Source: Streptomyces sp. CB02959 (GTDB lineage Bacteria; Actinomycetota; Actinomycetes; Streptomycetales; Streptomycetaceae). From it: DNA of 64,000 nt. Both the position numbers and the translations under genes were made by a program. The stretch covers positions 1 through 64,000 of the forward strand of contig NZ_NNBP01000023.1 in assembly GCF_002803155.1 (NCBI RefSeq), read 5' to 3'. The notes below the pieces were generated by a model that saw only the letters and a list, made by a program, of their open reading frames with translations, was not told the origin of the DNA and searched no databases. This document shows positions 1-8,600 of the stretch, one piece after another; position 1 is the first letter of the stretch; each line of letters starts with the position of its first letter.

Positions 1-130
1 ATCTCCGGCGCAGGACACTAGGCGCAGTCCCGCAGATGTTCTATCGCGTGCCGGATGGATGGCTTGTCCGTCGCCCCGGTACCCGCCGCCGGCCAGGCGG
101 CCGATGGACCGGTCCCCGATCGAACGGGCC

Positions 131-207
131 GAGCGAAGGGCGCCTGACGGTGAAGGACACCTGGCGAGCGAAAGGCGCCTGACCGGCGAAAGACCAGTTC
201 AGGCGCG
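131..207. terminator. Repeat-derived hairpin terminator downstream of the kinase gene
   Basis: Bases 166-192 are a 27-base unit identical to 2858-2884. A shorter, diverged copy starts at 131. The main copy folds as an 8-bp stem, 175-182 pairing with 199-206, with a GAAA-capped inner part. It lies about 30 bases beyond the stop of the minus-strand kinase, where it would end that transcript. Nothing else recognisable is present in bases 1-237; no gene is supported there. Confidence 0.6.
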
Positions 208-237
208 TTGTCCTGGGTCTCTGGAAGCCCCCGGGCT

Positions 238-2547
238 TCAGCCCGCCTTCGGCGGCTTCTGCGCGTCGAAGGCGAAGAGAGTGTTCTTGGCCGCGGCCAC
301 GATCACCGCACGCCCCGCAAGGGTCACGCGTGAGCTTGTGCCCGGGTCGCCCGTCAGACCGTCGGCCTGCGGGTTTGTTGTCCACAGAGGTTTGCCGTCG
401 TGCGGCGACAGCGCGACCACCCGGCCGGTGGCCGAGCTGAAGTACAGCGCGTCGGCTCCGGCAACAGGACCCGACGCGCCCTCCACGCCGCTCTGCCGTG
501 ACCACTTCTGCCGGCCGGTCGCGGGATCGAGCGCGGTGACGAGACCGGTCTGCTCGCTCACGTAGACGGTGTTGTCCGCCAGGCCAGGTGTCCCCGGGTA
601 TGTCTTGACCAGTCGGGAGTACGTGACCTTCCGCGAGGCCGGGTCGACCTGTGCCACCCCGTTGTAGCCGGCCGACTGGGTTCCCTCCATGTGTATCTGG
701 AGGAGTACGAGCCTGCCGTTGGCGACGCCCATCGGCACGGCGGGGCCGTTGACCGCGATGGGCCTGCCCAGTGTCCCCGAGGCGCGGTCGACCGGGTACA
801 GGGTGGGGTGGCGCACCGCAAAGGCATTCACTTCCGCATTCGTCGCGCACATCGCGACGAGCTGTGCGCCCATCGGGACGGGAGCGCACTGCGTACCCGC
901 AGGGAATGGCGACGTCCATGCGATCTGACCGCTGTGCGCGTTGCGGGCCTCGAAGCGGGAGTTGGAAGCGTTGACCGTCACGACGTCGGAGCCGACCACA
1001 ACGGCGTCCTGAGTCCGATTCGTGACGGCCGTCGACTGGGTGCCGGACGGTACGGACCACAGCTCGCGTCCGGTGTTCGCGTCGATGGCCACCACCTCGC
1101 TGGGAGGGCCCTGCGGGGCGTCCTGGGCGGCGAAGCGGTAACCGAGCACCGTGTCGTCGGTGGCGCCCACCAGGTACATGCCGTTGGCGGGGACGCCGGG
1201 GCTCTTCGCCGTCCACACCCGCGAGCCGTCCTTGGCCCTGATACGGGTCGCGACGACACTGCCGCCGCCGCAGAACAGCGCGTCGCCGTGCGCGACGCAA
1301 CGCAGCTCGTCGGGGATGTCCGGGCGACCGCCCGGCACGGTCTCGTGCCACGGCTTGAAGCCGTCCGGAAGTGCGGCACCCTGCGCCGCAGGGCCGTTGC
1401 CCTTGTCGCCGCCGCTGTTCCCCCCGAAGCCGCCCGTCGTCAGTGCGGCGACTCCTCCACCGATCGCTGCCACCGCGACCACGACCGCGGCCGCGAGCAC
1501 GGGACGCCATCGGCGAGGCAGCCGGCGGCCGATGGGGGTGTCGGTGCTCCCCGTATCGGGATCGGCCGGGGTGGTGGTCGGGGCAGCCGGCGTCGGGGCA
1601 ACTGGCGCTGGGGTGGCCGGCGGCGGGGTGGCCGGCGCGGCGGTGGCAGGCGCCGGGGTGGCAGGCGGCGCGAAGTGATGCTGGGTGATCATGTCGCGGG
1701 TGCGGCCCGCGCCGACTCCCCCCGCGTCGGCCTGGCCGAGGTCGGCCGGCAGGTCCCGTAGCAGCACGAGGAGTTCGTCCGCCGAGGGGCGCGCGTCGGG
1801 CTCCTTGGCCAGGCACGACTCGACGACCGTGCGCAAGGGCACCGGCACGTCATCCAGCGACGGCTCCTCGTGCACCACCTGATACGCGGCTATGTACGGG
1901 CTGTCCGCGTCGAAGGGCCCGTGGCCCGTCGCTGCGTACGCCAGCAGCGTTCCCAGCGAGAAGACATCGGACCGCGGCCCCACACCACGCGGCGCCTGCA
2001 ACTGCTCCGGCGACATGAAGGGCGGCGTACCGATGACCCGCCCGGTGACCGTCAGCGTCTGCTGGTCCATGGCGCGCGAAATGCCGAAGTCGATGACGCG
2101 TGGGCCCTCGGGCGAGAGCACGACGTTCGCGGGCTTCAGGTCACGGTGGATGACCCCCACCCGGTGGATGTCCCGCAGCGCCTCCGCCAGCCCGATGGCG
2201 AGTCTCCTCAGCTCCGCTCCGCTCAGCGGGCCCTTCGTGGTGATGCGCCGGGCGAGCGTGTGCCCCTGGATATAGGTCGTCGCCATCCACGGCTGCTCGG
2301 CCTCAGGGGCGGCGTCGACCACGGCGGCGGTGAACGCGCCGCTCACCCGCCTCGCCGCCGCCACCTCCTGCCGGAAGCGGATGCGGAACTCGTCGTCCGC
2401 CGCGAACTGCGGGTGGATCAGTTTGATCGCGACAGGTCGCCCCGAACTCGTACGGGCCAGAAAGACCGTGCCCATGCCACCCGAGCCGAGCCGCGCCTCA
2501 AGCGGATAACCCCCGATCTCGGCTGGATCACCTCCGCGCAGCGACAC
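238..2547 (-). CDS. Membrane Ser/Thr protein kinase with C-terminal PQQ beta-propeller
   Basis: A 769-aa Hanks-type kinase. Residues 1-270 form the kinase domain: glycine loop GSGGMG near 21, invariant Lys42, catalytic HRDLKPAN with Asp136, DFG at 153-155, and APE-like SPE near 179. A Pro/Ala/Thr-rich linker (about 290-340) leads to one membrane segment (about 349-369). The remainder is outside the cell and contains repeated motifs of PQQ-type propellers such as ALDPATGRQKW. The expected role is sensing an extracellular signal and phosphorylating cytoplasmic targets; ligand and targets cannot be read from the sequence. The GTG at 2547 is preferred over the upstream ATG at 2703 because GGGAGG sits about ten bases before it and the family usually begins with a short PLRPGDP-like leader. 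Transcribed alone and followed by a hairpin. Confidence 0.93.
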   Translation of the reverse strand: MSLRGGDPAEIGGYPLEARLGSGGMGTVFLARTSSGRPVAIKLIHPQFAADDEFRIRFRQEVAAARRVSGAFTAAVVDAAPEAEQPWMATTYIQGHTLARRITTKGPLSGAELRRLAIGLAEALRDIHRVGVIHRDLKPANVVLSPEGPRVIDFGISRAMDQQTLTVTGRVIGTPPFMSPEQLQAPRGVGPRSDVFSLGTLLAYAATGHGPFDADSPYIAAYQVVHEEPSLDDVPVPLRTVVESCLAKEPDARPSADELLVLLRDLPADLGQADAGGVGAGRTRDMITQHHFAPPATPAPATAAPATPPPATPAPVAPTPAAPTTTPADPDTGSTDTPIGRRLPRRWRPVLAAAVVVAVAAIGGGVAALTTGGFGGNSGGDKGNGPAAQGAALPDGFKPWHETVPGGRPDIPDELRCVAHGDALFCGGGSVVATRIRAKDGSRVWTAKSPGVPANGMYLVGATDDTVLGYRFAAQDAPQGPPSEVVAIDANTGRELWSVPSGTQSTAVTNRTQDAVVVGSDVVTVNASNSRFEARNAHSGQIAWTSPFPAGTQCAPVPMGAQLVAMCATNAEVNAFAVRHPTLYPVDRASGTLGRPIAVNGPAVPMGVANGRLVLLQIHMEGTQSAGYNGVAQVDPASRKVTYSRLVKTYPGTPGLADNTVYVSEQTGLVTALDPATGRQKWSRQSGVEGASGPVAGADALYFSSATGRVVALSPHDGKPLWTTNPQADGLTGDPGTSSRVTLAGRAVIVAAAKNTLFAFDAQKPPKAG

Positions 2548-2912
2548 TCTTCCCGACCTCCCGTCCCCGTGTACCTCTGCCCCCACGGGCCTGCGTACCT
2601 GTGCTGTACACAAACTAGCCGCAGGGCAGTACAGCAGAGCACAGCGGGTGACGAACAGGGGCCCGGGGCTGCTCCCGTGCCGCACGCGCCGAAGCCCCGC
2701 CAAGAGGGGGCGGATGCCGGAGGTTGTTGCAGCACGGTGGTCGGTTGCTCAGCTGCCCGGGCGCGGTCCTCGCCTTGGGGCGTTCTTCGGCTGCACGGGA
2801 CAGCCGTGGGAGGAACCGGAAGTCAAGGCTTAAACCGGTCTCTCCTCCGAGCAGGCTGAGCGAAAGGCGCCTGACCGGCGAAAGCCCGGGTCAGGCGCCC
2901 TTCCTCGAGCCC
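2548..2912. other. Gene-free spacer between kinase and aldehyde dehydrogenase
   Basis: 365 bases upstream of the kinase start and downstream of the aldehyde dehydrogenase stop. It contains the kinase promoter region, in which no confident -35/-10 pair was seen, and at 2858-2899 the dehydrogenase terminator. Open frames here lack plausible starts and codon bias, so no gene is called. Confidence 0.6.
2858..2899 (-). terminator. GNRA-capped terminator of the aldehyde dehydrogenase gene
   Basis: Bases 2866-2876 pair perfectly with 2889-2899 (11 bp). An inner GGC/GCC stem is closed by a GAAA tetraloop at 2880-2883. On the minus strand the stem is followed by TTTCGCTC, so it fits termination of the dehydrogenase transcript. 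Its first 27 bases (2858-2884) are identical to 166-192. Confidence 0.75.
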
Positions 2913-4436
2913 CTAGAAGAACCCGAGCTTCTTGGGCGAGTAGCTCACCAGCAGGTTCTTGGTCTGTTGGTAGTGGTCCAGCATCATCTTGTGGGTTTCG
3001 CGGCCGATGCCGGACTGCTTGTAGCCGCCGAAGGCGGCGTGGGCGGGGTAGGCGTGGTAGCAGTTGGTCCATACCCGGCCGGCCTGGATGGCGCGGCCCG
3101 CGCGGTAGGCGGTGGAGCCGTCGCGGGTCCAGACGCCGGCGCCGAGGCCGTAGAGGGTGTCGTTGGCGAGGGCGATCGCCTCGTCGAAGTCGGCGAACGG
3201 GGCCACCGCGACGACCGGGCCGAAGATCTCCTCCTGGAAGATCCGCATGTCGTTGTTGCCCTCGAAGATGGTCGGGCGGACGTAGTAGCCGCCCTCCAGT
3301 TCGCCGCCCAACTCGGCCCGGGTGCCGCCGGTCAGGACCTTGGCGCCTTCCTTCTGGCCGATGTCGAAGTAGGAGAGGATCTTCTCCAGCTGGTCGTTGG
3401 AGGCCTGCGCGCCGACCATGGTGTCGGTGTCGAGGGGGTGGCCCTGGACGATCTTCTCGGTGCGGGACACGCCGGCCGCCAGGAAGTCCGCGTAGTGCCC
3501 GCGCTGGATCAGTGCACGGGACGGGCAGGTGCACACCTCGCCCTGGTTGAGGGCGAACATGGTGAAGCCTTCGAGGGCCTTGTCGTGGAAGTCGTCCGCG
3601 GCGCCGGAGACGTCGTCGAAGAAGATGTTGGGGCTCTTGCCGCCCAACTCCAGGGTCACCGGCCGCAGGTGTTCGGACGCGTACTGCATGATCAGCCGGC
3701 CGGTGGTGGTCTCACCGGTGAAGGCGATCTTGGCGACCCGGGGGCTGGACGCCAGGGGCTTGCCCGCCTCGACGCCGAAGCCGTTGACGATGTTGACGAC
3801 GCCCGGCGGCAGCAGATCGGCGATCAGGCTCATCAGGAAGTGGATCGAGGCGGGGGTCTGTTCGGCGGGCTTGAGGACCACCGTGTTGCCGGCGGCCAGC
3901 GCCGGGGCCAGCTTCCAGGTCGCCATCAGGATCGGGAAGTTCCAGGGGATGATCTGGCCGACCACGCCGAGCGGCTCGTGGAAGTGGTAGGCGACGGTGT
4001 CCTCGTCGATCTCCGAGAGGGTGCCCTCCTGGGCGCGCAGTGCGCCCGCGAAGTAGCGGAAGTGGTCGATGGCGAGCGGGATGTCGGCGGCCAGCGTCTC
4101 CCGTACGGGCTTGCCGTTCTCCCAGCTCTCGGCGACCGCCAGCGCCTCCAGGTGGTGTTCCATCCGGTCGGCGATCTTGTTGAGCACGCTGGCGCGGTCC
4201 GCCGCGGAGGTGCGGGCCCATCCGGGGGCGGCGGCGTGCGCCGCGTCCAGGGCCCGTTCGACGTCCTCGGCCGTGCCGCGTGCCACCTCGGTGAACGTCC
4301 GGCCGTTGACCGGTGTCGGGTTCTCGAAGTACCGGCCCTGGACGGGCGCGACGAACTCACCGCCGATCCAGTGGTCGTAGCGCGGCTGATAGCTCATCAC
4401 GGCATCGGCGGAACCGGGGTTCGCATAACGTGCCAT
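2913..4436 (-). CDS. NAD(P)-dependent aldehyde dehydrogenase (ExaC-like)
   Basis: A 507-aa aldehyde dehydrogenase that oxidises aldehydes to carboxylic acids in the cytoplasm. Visible family landmarks are the cofactor-fold signature PWNFP (164-168), the KPAEQTP motif (189-195), the general-base Glu263 in LELGGKSPN, and the nucleophile Cys302 in NQGEVCTC. Length and motifs fit the bacterial acetaldehyde/chloroacetaldehyde group (ExaC/AldB). The start is Met at 4436, with GGGAGG eight bases upstream; a GTG-type start 15 bases earlier has no such site. It follows a GAF-domain regulator on the same strand, a pairing common in actinobacteria, so that protein probably controls it. Substrate is not determined. 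Confidence 0.93.
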   Translation of the reverse strand: MARYANPGSADAVMSYQPRYDHWIGGEFVAPVQGRYFENPTPVNGRTFTEVARGTAEDVERALDAAHAAAPGWARTSAADRASVLNKIADRMEHHLEALAVAESWENGKPVRETLAADIPLAIDHFRYFAGALRAQEGTLSEIDEDTVAYHFHEPLGVVGQIIPWNFPILMATWKLAPALAAGNTVVLKPAEQTPASIHFLMSLIADLLPPGVVNIVNGFGVEAGKPLASSPRVAKIAFTGETTTGRLIMQYASEHLRPVTLELGGKSPNIFFDDVSGAADDFHDKALEGFTMFALNQGEVCTCPSRALIQRGHYADFLAAGVSRTEKIVQGHPLDTDTMVGAQASNDQLEKILSYFDIGQKEGAKVLTGGTRAELGGELEGGYYVRPTIFEGNNDMRIFQEEIFGPVVAVAPFADFDEAIALANDTLYGLGAGVWTRDGSTAYRAGRAIQAGRVWTNCYHAYPAHAAFGGYKQSGIGRETHKMMLDHYQQTKNLLVSYSPKKLGFF

Positions 4437-4500
4437 GGGGCGGCCTCCCAATTGATCGCGCGGCGCGGCCCGTCGCTGCCGTGCGGCGGGCGGTGGGGGG

Positions 4501-4534
4501 AGGCTAGGGCGGCGAAGGTTGCGCGAACGTTGCG
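4501..4534 (-). promoter_or_regulatory. Candidate promoter and operator of the aldehyde dehydrogenase gene
   Basis: On the minus strand a TAGCCT -10 hexamer lies at 4506-4501, about 65 bases before the start codon. Over the expected -35 position two GTTGCG units (plus-strand reading 4518-4523 and 4529-4534) are spaced 11 bases, one helical turn, apart and share an AACGTT centre. This is a plausible site for the neighbouring GAF regulator; the assignment is inference. Confidence 0.4.
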
Positions 4535-4575
4535 TGGGGGAGTGGGGGCGCGGGGCCGGTTGCGGGGGCGTGGCA

Positions 4576-5862
4576 TCAGCGCGTGGCGACCCCTGTACGG
4601 GCGGGGCTGCCGGCGGTCAGGCCGTACTCGGTGCGCAGCCGCCCGGCCGCCGCGACGGACGCGGTGCGCGCCGGGGAACGCTCCGGCAGGGCGTCCACGA
4701 GGGCCTCCCGGATCTCCAGGTCGTGCTCGCCCCAGGGGGTGAGCGACCAGGCGCGCAGCTGGTCCGGGTCGGCGGCGGTGAGCAGCGCCCGGCGCATCCG
4801 GTCCTCCAGCGCGGTGCGCAGCCGGCGGATGCCGGGGGCCTCGGAGGAGGGGAGGAGCGGGCCGCGGTAGGTGTCGAGTGCCAGGGTCAGGTGGTGGTCG
4901 GCCAGCTCTCTTTGGGTGGCGGCGAGATCGGTTTCCAGTGGGGCGCTCAGGCGGTAGGGGCGGGAGTGCAGCAGCGGGCCGACCAGGTGCCGCAGTCGGG
5001 ACAGTTCGGCGCGCAGGGTGACCGGGCGCATCTCCCGCTCGCCGTAGAGGAGTACCGCGAGTTGATCGCCCGTCAGTCCGGCCGGGTGGTGGGCCAGCAG
5101 GACCATGATCTCGCTGTGCCGGCGGCCCAGGCGCAGCCGCTCGCCGTTGCGCACCAGCAGCGCCTCGTCGCGGCCGAGCGCCGTGAGGTAGGTGCCCAAC
5201 TCTCGTGTACAGGAGACGAGATGGGCCTCGGCGGCGCGGGCGGTGGCCTGTACCAGGGCGAGGCTGTGCGGGCTGGCGAGATGGTCGCCGCCGGTGATGT
5301 CCACGGCGCCCAGCAGGCGCCCGGTCCGCAGGTCGTGCAGCGGGGCGGCGGCGCACGTCCAGGGCTGCACCCGGCGGTTGTAGTGCTCGGTGGCGAAGAT
5401 CTGGACGGCGTGGTCGGCGGCGAGCGCGGTGCCCGGTGCGTTGGTCCCGGCGTGGCGTTCGTCCCAGCGGGCGCCGACCACGAAGTTCATCCGTTCGGCG
5501 CGGCGCAGCACCCCGCGGTGCCCCTCCACCCACAGCAGTCGCCCCTGCGGGTCGCAGACCGCCAGCAGATGCGCGCCGTCCTGGGCGATGGTGCCCAGCA
5601 GTTCCCGGAAGACCGGCATCGCGCGGGCCAGTGGGTGCGCCTCGCGGTAGCCGTGCAGCGCGGCCTCGTCGAGTTCGACGGGCACCTCGCCGTCCGGTGC
5701 GGCGCAGGCCCGTGCCGAGCGGCGCCAGGAGTCGGCGACCACCTGCCGGACCGGCGGCGCCACCGTGCCGTCCGTGAGGAACGCCTCGTGCGCCCGGCGC
5801 ACGGTGCGGATGCGTTCGCCCGGATCGGCGCCCGCTTCCATCGCCAGCCAAGGGTTGACCAC
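4576..5862 (-). CDS. GAF-domain transcriptional regulator (AcoR-like N-terminus)
   Basis: A 428-aa cytoplasmic regulator. The N-terminal half matches the sensory part of AcoR-type activators: a conserved leader with SWRRSA, then a GAF domain (about 75-200) with NAPGTALA and the WTCAAAPLHD segment. It lacks the sigma-54 AAA+ domain. The C-terminal part (about 240-330, GLTGDQLAVLLYGE) looks like a winged helix of the kind found in actinobacterial members. The GTG start at 5862 is preceded by GAGAGGTGA. It lies 140 bases upstream of the aldehyde dehydrogenase on the same strand and is its likely regulator; the inducer may be an aldehyde or alcohol, which is inference. Confidence 0.85.
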   Translation of the reverse strand: MVNPWLAMEAGADPGERIRTVRRAHEAFLTDGTVAPPVRQVVADSWRRSARACAAPDGEVPVELDEAALHGYREAHPLARAMPVFRELLGTIAQDGAHLLAVCDPQGRLLWVEGHRGVLRRAERMNFVVGARWDERHAGTNAPGTALAADHAVQIFATEHYNRRVQPWTCAAAPLHDLRTGRLLGAVDITGGDHLASPHSLALVQATARAAEAHLVSCTRELGTYLTALGRDEALLVRNGERLRLGRRHSEIMVLLAHHPAGLTGDQLAVLLYGEREMRPVTLRAELSRLRHLVGPLLHSRPYRLSAPLETDLAATQRELADHHLTLALDTYRGPLLPSSEAPGIRRLRTALEDRMRRALLTAADPDQLRAWSLTPWGEHDLEIREALVDALPERSPARTASVAAAGRLRTEYGLTAGSPARTGVATR

Positions 5863-5950
5863 GCGTCACCTCTCTGATGCGGCTCCTGTCCCGTACGCCG
5901 ATGGTGCTCATACCGGCCGGGAGCGTAAACCCCGCGTCGGGCGTGTCGAC

Positions 5951-7054
5951 TCAGCCGCCGCCGGTGGTGCCGCCGGTGGTACCGCCCGCCTGGAGCCGCA
6001 GGCCGTCCGCCACGATCAGGTCCGAGGTCACCAGTGCCTGCTCGGCGGTCACCCGCGTCATGTAGACGAACGGCGGGACGACCGGCGGAACGGGGAGGGT
6101 GTCGGGGGTGAAGGTGAGGCAGAGGATCCCCTCGATGCAGCCGCTGAACTTGGTGAGGTAGAGGGTCACCGCGCCCTTGAGGTCCAACGCGTCCGCTTTC
6201 AGGCCGAGTTGGGGGCCCTGGTGGTCGTGGGTGGTGAGCCGGTAGTCGGTCAGGGTGGCCGCCTTCATGCGCAGCACCATCACCTTCAGCGGTCCGGTGG
6301 TGGTGGGCACGGTGGTGACGCCGGCCAGGGTGAAGCCCTGGGGGGCGAAGCGCGTGGTGGTGACGGTCGGCGGGACGGGGGGCGCCGGGGTCCCGGCGGC
6401 GCCGGCCCGCTGTGCCGGGCCGCCGAGGGCGGTGAGCAGGGCGATCGGCAGGGCTACGGCGAGTGCCTTGCTGCCGGTGCCGCGGCGGGCCGACGAGCGG
6501 TCCGCGGGGTCCGCTCCGGTCGTTATGGCAGGTCGGGTGCCGTCGGGGTCGGGGCCGGGGTCGGAGACCGGGCCGGGGCCCGGTGGCGTCGCGGTCGGAC
6601 CGGCGGGCCGCGCGGTGTTCGCGTCCGCCCGGCCGGTGTCCGCCGCGTCCCGCACCGGAGTCCACCCGAATCCCAGCGCGCTGCCCGCGATCCCCAGCCC
6701 CATCCCGACCAGGAACCCGCCGAGATTGGTCGCGGCGAACGACAGCACCGAAAGGATCAGCACGTTGATGCTCACGTAGTGGTGCGCGGCCGGGGTGCAC
6801 CACAGGAAGACCCCGGCCACCATCAGCGCCAGTCCGATGCCGAGCGCGGCCAGTCCGCCCAGTCCCAGGCTGACCAGGACGGTCAGTGGGGACAGTGGCA
6901 CCAGCACCAGTTCGGCGCCGCCCGACAGGAGCAGCAGCCCGGCCCAGAACGGCCGGGTCCGCCGCCACCGCCGGAACGCCGCGCGCCGCTGCGGCCAGGG
7001 CAGTGTCCGGTCCAGCCGGGCGCCCCACCGCGCCCGTCGCGCGCTCAGAAACAC
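5951..7054 (-). CDS. DUF6114 family membrane protein
   Basis: A 367-aa protein. The first third has several hydrophobic segments (about 36-57, 58-85 and 90-125), followed by a Pro/Thr-rich linker, one further hydrophobic stretch near 205-225, and a C-terminal soluble region ending in Gly/Thr repeats. I recognise the N-terminal part as the Streptomyces DUF6114 type, which is characteristically paired with a DUF6230 protein. Its start overlaps the 3' end of the DUF6230 gene by ten bases, so the two are translationally coupled. Function is unknown; the membrane location and the paired exported protein suggest an envelope-associated pair. Confidence 0.8.
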   Translation of the reverse strand: MFLSARRARWGARLDRTLPWPQRRAAFRRWRRTRPFWAGLLLLSGGAELVLVPLSPLTVLVSLGLGGLAALGIGLALMVAGVFLWCTPAAHHYVSINVLILSVLSFAATNLGGFLVGMGLGIAGSALGFGWTPVRDAADTGRADANTARPAGPTATPPGPGPVSDPGPDPDGTRPAITTGADPADRSSARRGTGSKALAVALPIALLTALGGPAQRAGAAGTPAPPVPPTVTTTRFAPQGFTLAGVTTVPTTTGPLKVMVLRMKAATLTDYRLTTHDHQGPQLGLKADALDLKGAVTLYLTKFSGCIEGILCLTFTPDTLPVPPVVPPFVYMTRVTAEQALVTSDLIVADGLRLQAGGTTGGTTGGG

Positions 7055-7659
7055 GTCTTGCCGTCCAGGCTGACGCTCACCCGCAGCCCCTTGAGGCGGA
7101 AGTTGCCGCCGGTGGCGGACCAGGCGTGCGACCTGACGCCGGCCACCTCGATGTTGCCGGCCTGGAGTCCGAACTTCCCCCGTGGACCCCTGACCCCCGG
7201 CACCGCGTCGAGCGTGCCGGCGTCCCGGCCGATCTGGGCGGTGCCGAACCGGGCGTCACCGACCAGGTCCTCCCCGTCGATGACGAGCCTGTCGGCGCGG
7301 ACCGGACCGGCCGCCCCGCCCGCGGTCAGTTTGAACACCACCGTTCCCACCGGTGTGCTGACCTGTGCGGCCTGGCAGATGTCGGTCAGGTCGGCCTTGC
7401 CGATGCCCAGGAGGGCGACCGGGTGGCCGCGGTCGTCGGTGTCGCGGTCGGTGTGCACGTACGAGGCGAGTCCGTCGCTGGTCAGCTTGCCGGACGCGAC
7501 CTGGAAGTTGGTGCCGGACACCGCGAACGAGGCGGCCAGCGCGCCCTGTGCCATCGCGGTGGCCAGTGCGCCGACGGCGATGACGGCGGGCACCGCCACC
7601 GCCGCGGTCTTCTTCCACGAGGTCCGCCCTTCGGGCGCCCTGCCGTTCGGTGTGCTCAC
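7045..7659 (-). CDS. DUF6230 family exported protein
   Basis: A 204-aa protein with a hydrophobic segment near the N-terminus (TAAVAVPAVIAVGALATAMA), then a soluble beta-rich domain with two late Cys-containing regions (DICQAAQ and the C-terminal KTCF). It probably is membrane-anchored or secreted. It is recognised as the DUF6230 family, whose members sit next to DUF6114 genes in streptomycetes. The GTG at 7659 is chosen because GGGAGGA lies about six bases upstream; a reading that starts at 7773 lacks a good site. Divergently transcribed from the TetR gene, which is the obvious candidate regulator. Confidence 0.8.
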   Translation of the reverse strand: MSTPNGRAPEGRTSWKKTAAVAVPAVIAVGALATAMAQGALAASFAVSGTNFQVASGKLTSDGLASYVHTDRDTDDRGHPVALLGIGKADLTDICQAAQVSTPVGTVVFKLTAGGAAGPVRADRLVIDGEDLVGDARFGTAQIGRDAGTLDAVPGVRGPRGKFGLQAGNIEVAGVRSHAWSATGGNFRLKGLRVSVSLDGKTCF

Positions 7660-7804
7660 TGCGTCCTCCCCGGGGCAGCGGTCGAATGCGCGAGGGAAGT
7701 GCTTCATGGAGCTGTCCGCGGGGGCCCGCCGCAGACCGGAAAAACACAGGTGACGTTCTGTCATACTGCGCAAAACTCTTGGCAGTTGGAGACTAGGGCG
7801 GATT

Positions 7805-8461
7805 TTGAATAAGAGTCAACAGCGCGGACACGCGGCCTCGCGGAGCGACCGCGGCACCGCGCGGTACCAGGCACGTCGCGCCGAACTGATAGCCACCGGA
7901 AAGAAGCTGTTCGCCGACACCTCGTACGACGCACTGTCGATGGACGACATCGCGCGCCAGGCGGGGGTCGCCAAGGGGCTGATCTACTACTACTTCACCA
8001 ACAAGCGCGGCTACTACCTGGCGATCATCGAGGACGCGGTGGCCGAACTCGTCGAGCGCGCCGGCAGCACCCACGACCTGCCGCCCGTCGAACGCGTCCG
8101 GCGCACCGTCGACGGCTATCTGCGCTACGCCCAGCACCACCAGGCCGCCTACCGCACGATCGTCACCGGCGGGGTCGGCTTCGACGCCGAGGTGCTGGCC
8201 ATCCGCGCCCGGGTCCGGTCCCGGCTGCTCGGCACCATTGCGCGCGGTGCCTGGGACCGGGAGGAGATCTCGCCGCTGGCCCGTACGGCGCTGACCGGCT
8301 GGCTCTCCAGCGTCGAGGGCGTCACCCTCGACTGGATCGAGGAGCAGGAGCTGCCGCGCGAGACCGTGGCGTCGCTGCTGGTCCGCGGGCTGGGCGACAC
8401 CCTCCGGCTGATCGAGGAGTACGAGCCGGGCTGCCCGGCGCCGCCCAGGCCGCCTGCCTGA
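7805..8461 (+). CDS. TetR/AcrR family transcriptional regulator
   Basis: A 218-aa regulator with a typical N-terminal TetR helix-turn-helix (about residues 22-70): LSMDDIARQAGVAKGLIYYY followed by FTNKRGYY. The C-terminal part is the ligand/dimerisation domain. The apparent start is TTG at 7805 with AGGGCGG about five bases upstream; no better start lies between it and the HTH. It faces the DUF6230/DUF6114 operon across about 145 bases, the usual placement for a local repressor. The inducer is unknown. Confidence 0.88.
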   Translation: MNKSQQRGHAASRSDRGTARYQARRAELIATGKKLFADTSYDALSMDDIARQAGVAKGLIYYYFTNKRGYYLAIIEDAVAELVERAGSTHDLPPVERVRRTVDGYLRYAQHHQAAYRTIVTGGVGFDAEVLAIRARVRSRLLGTIARGAWDREEISPLARTALTGWLSSVEGVTLDWIEEQELPRETVASLLVRGLGDTLRLIEEYEPGCPAPPRPPA

Positions 8462-8600
8462 CGGTCCGTCGGCAACGGCCCGGACAGGTCCCGGACACGG
8501 CCGAGCGGGCGGGAGGCCGTCGCCTCCCGCCCGCTCGTGTTCCCCCGTTTCCCAGGGTGGTCCTTCGACGGGGCGGACCCCGTGGCCGCCGCGGTCGCGG

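Noticed and set aside
41..1816. Long minus-strand frame over the kinase gene
   Set aside because: It is an Arg/Gly/Pro-rich shadow of the kinase in another frame; no domain and no ribosome site.
2724..4742. 672-codon plus-strand frame opposite the aldehyde dehydrogenase
   Set aside because: Antisense shadow caused by high GC; the real enzyme on the other strand has complete catalytic motifs.
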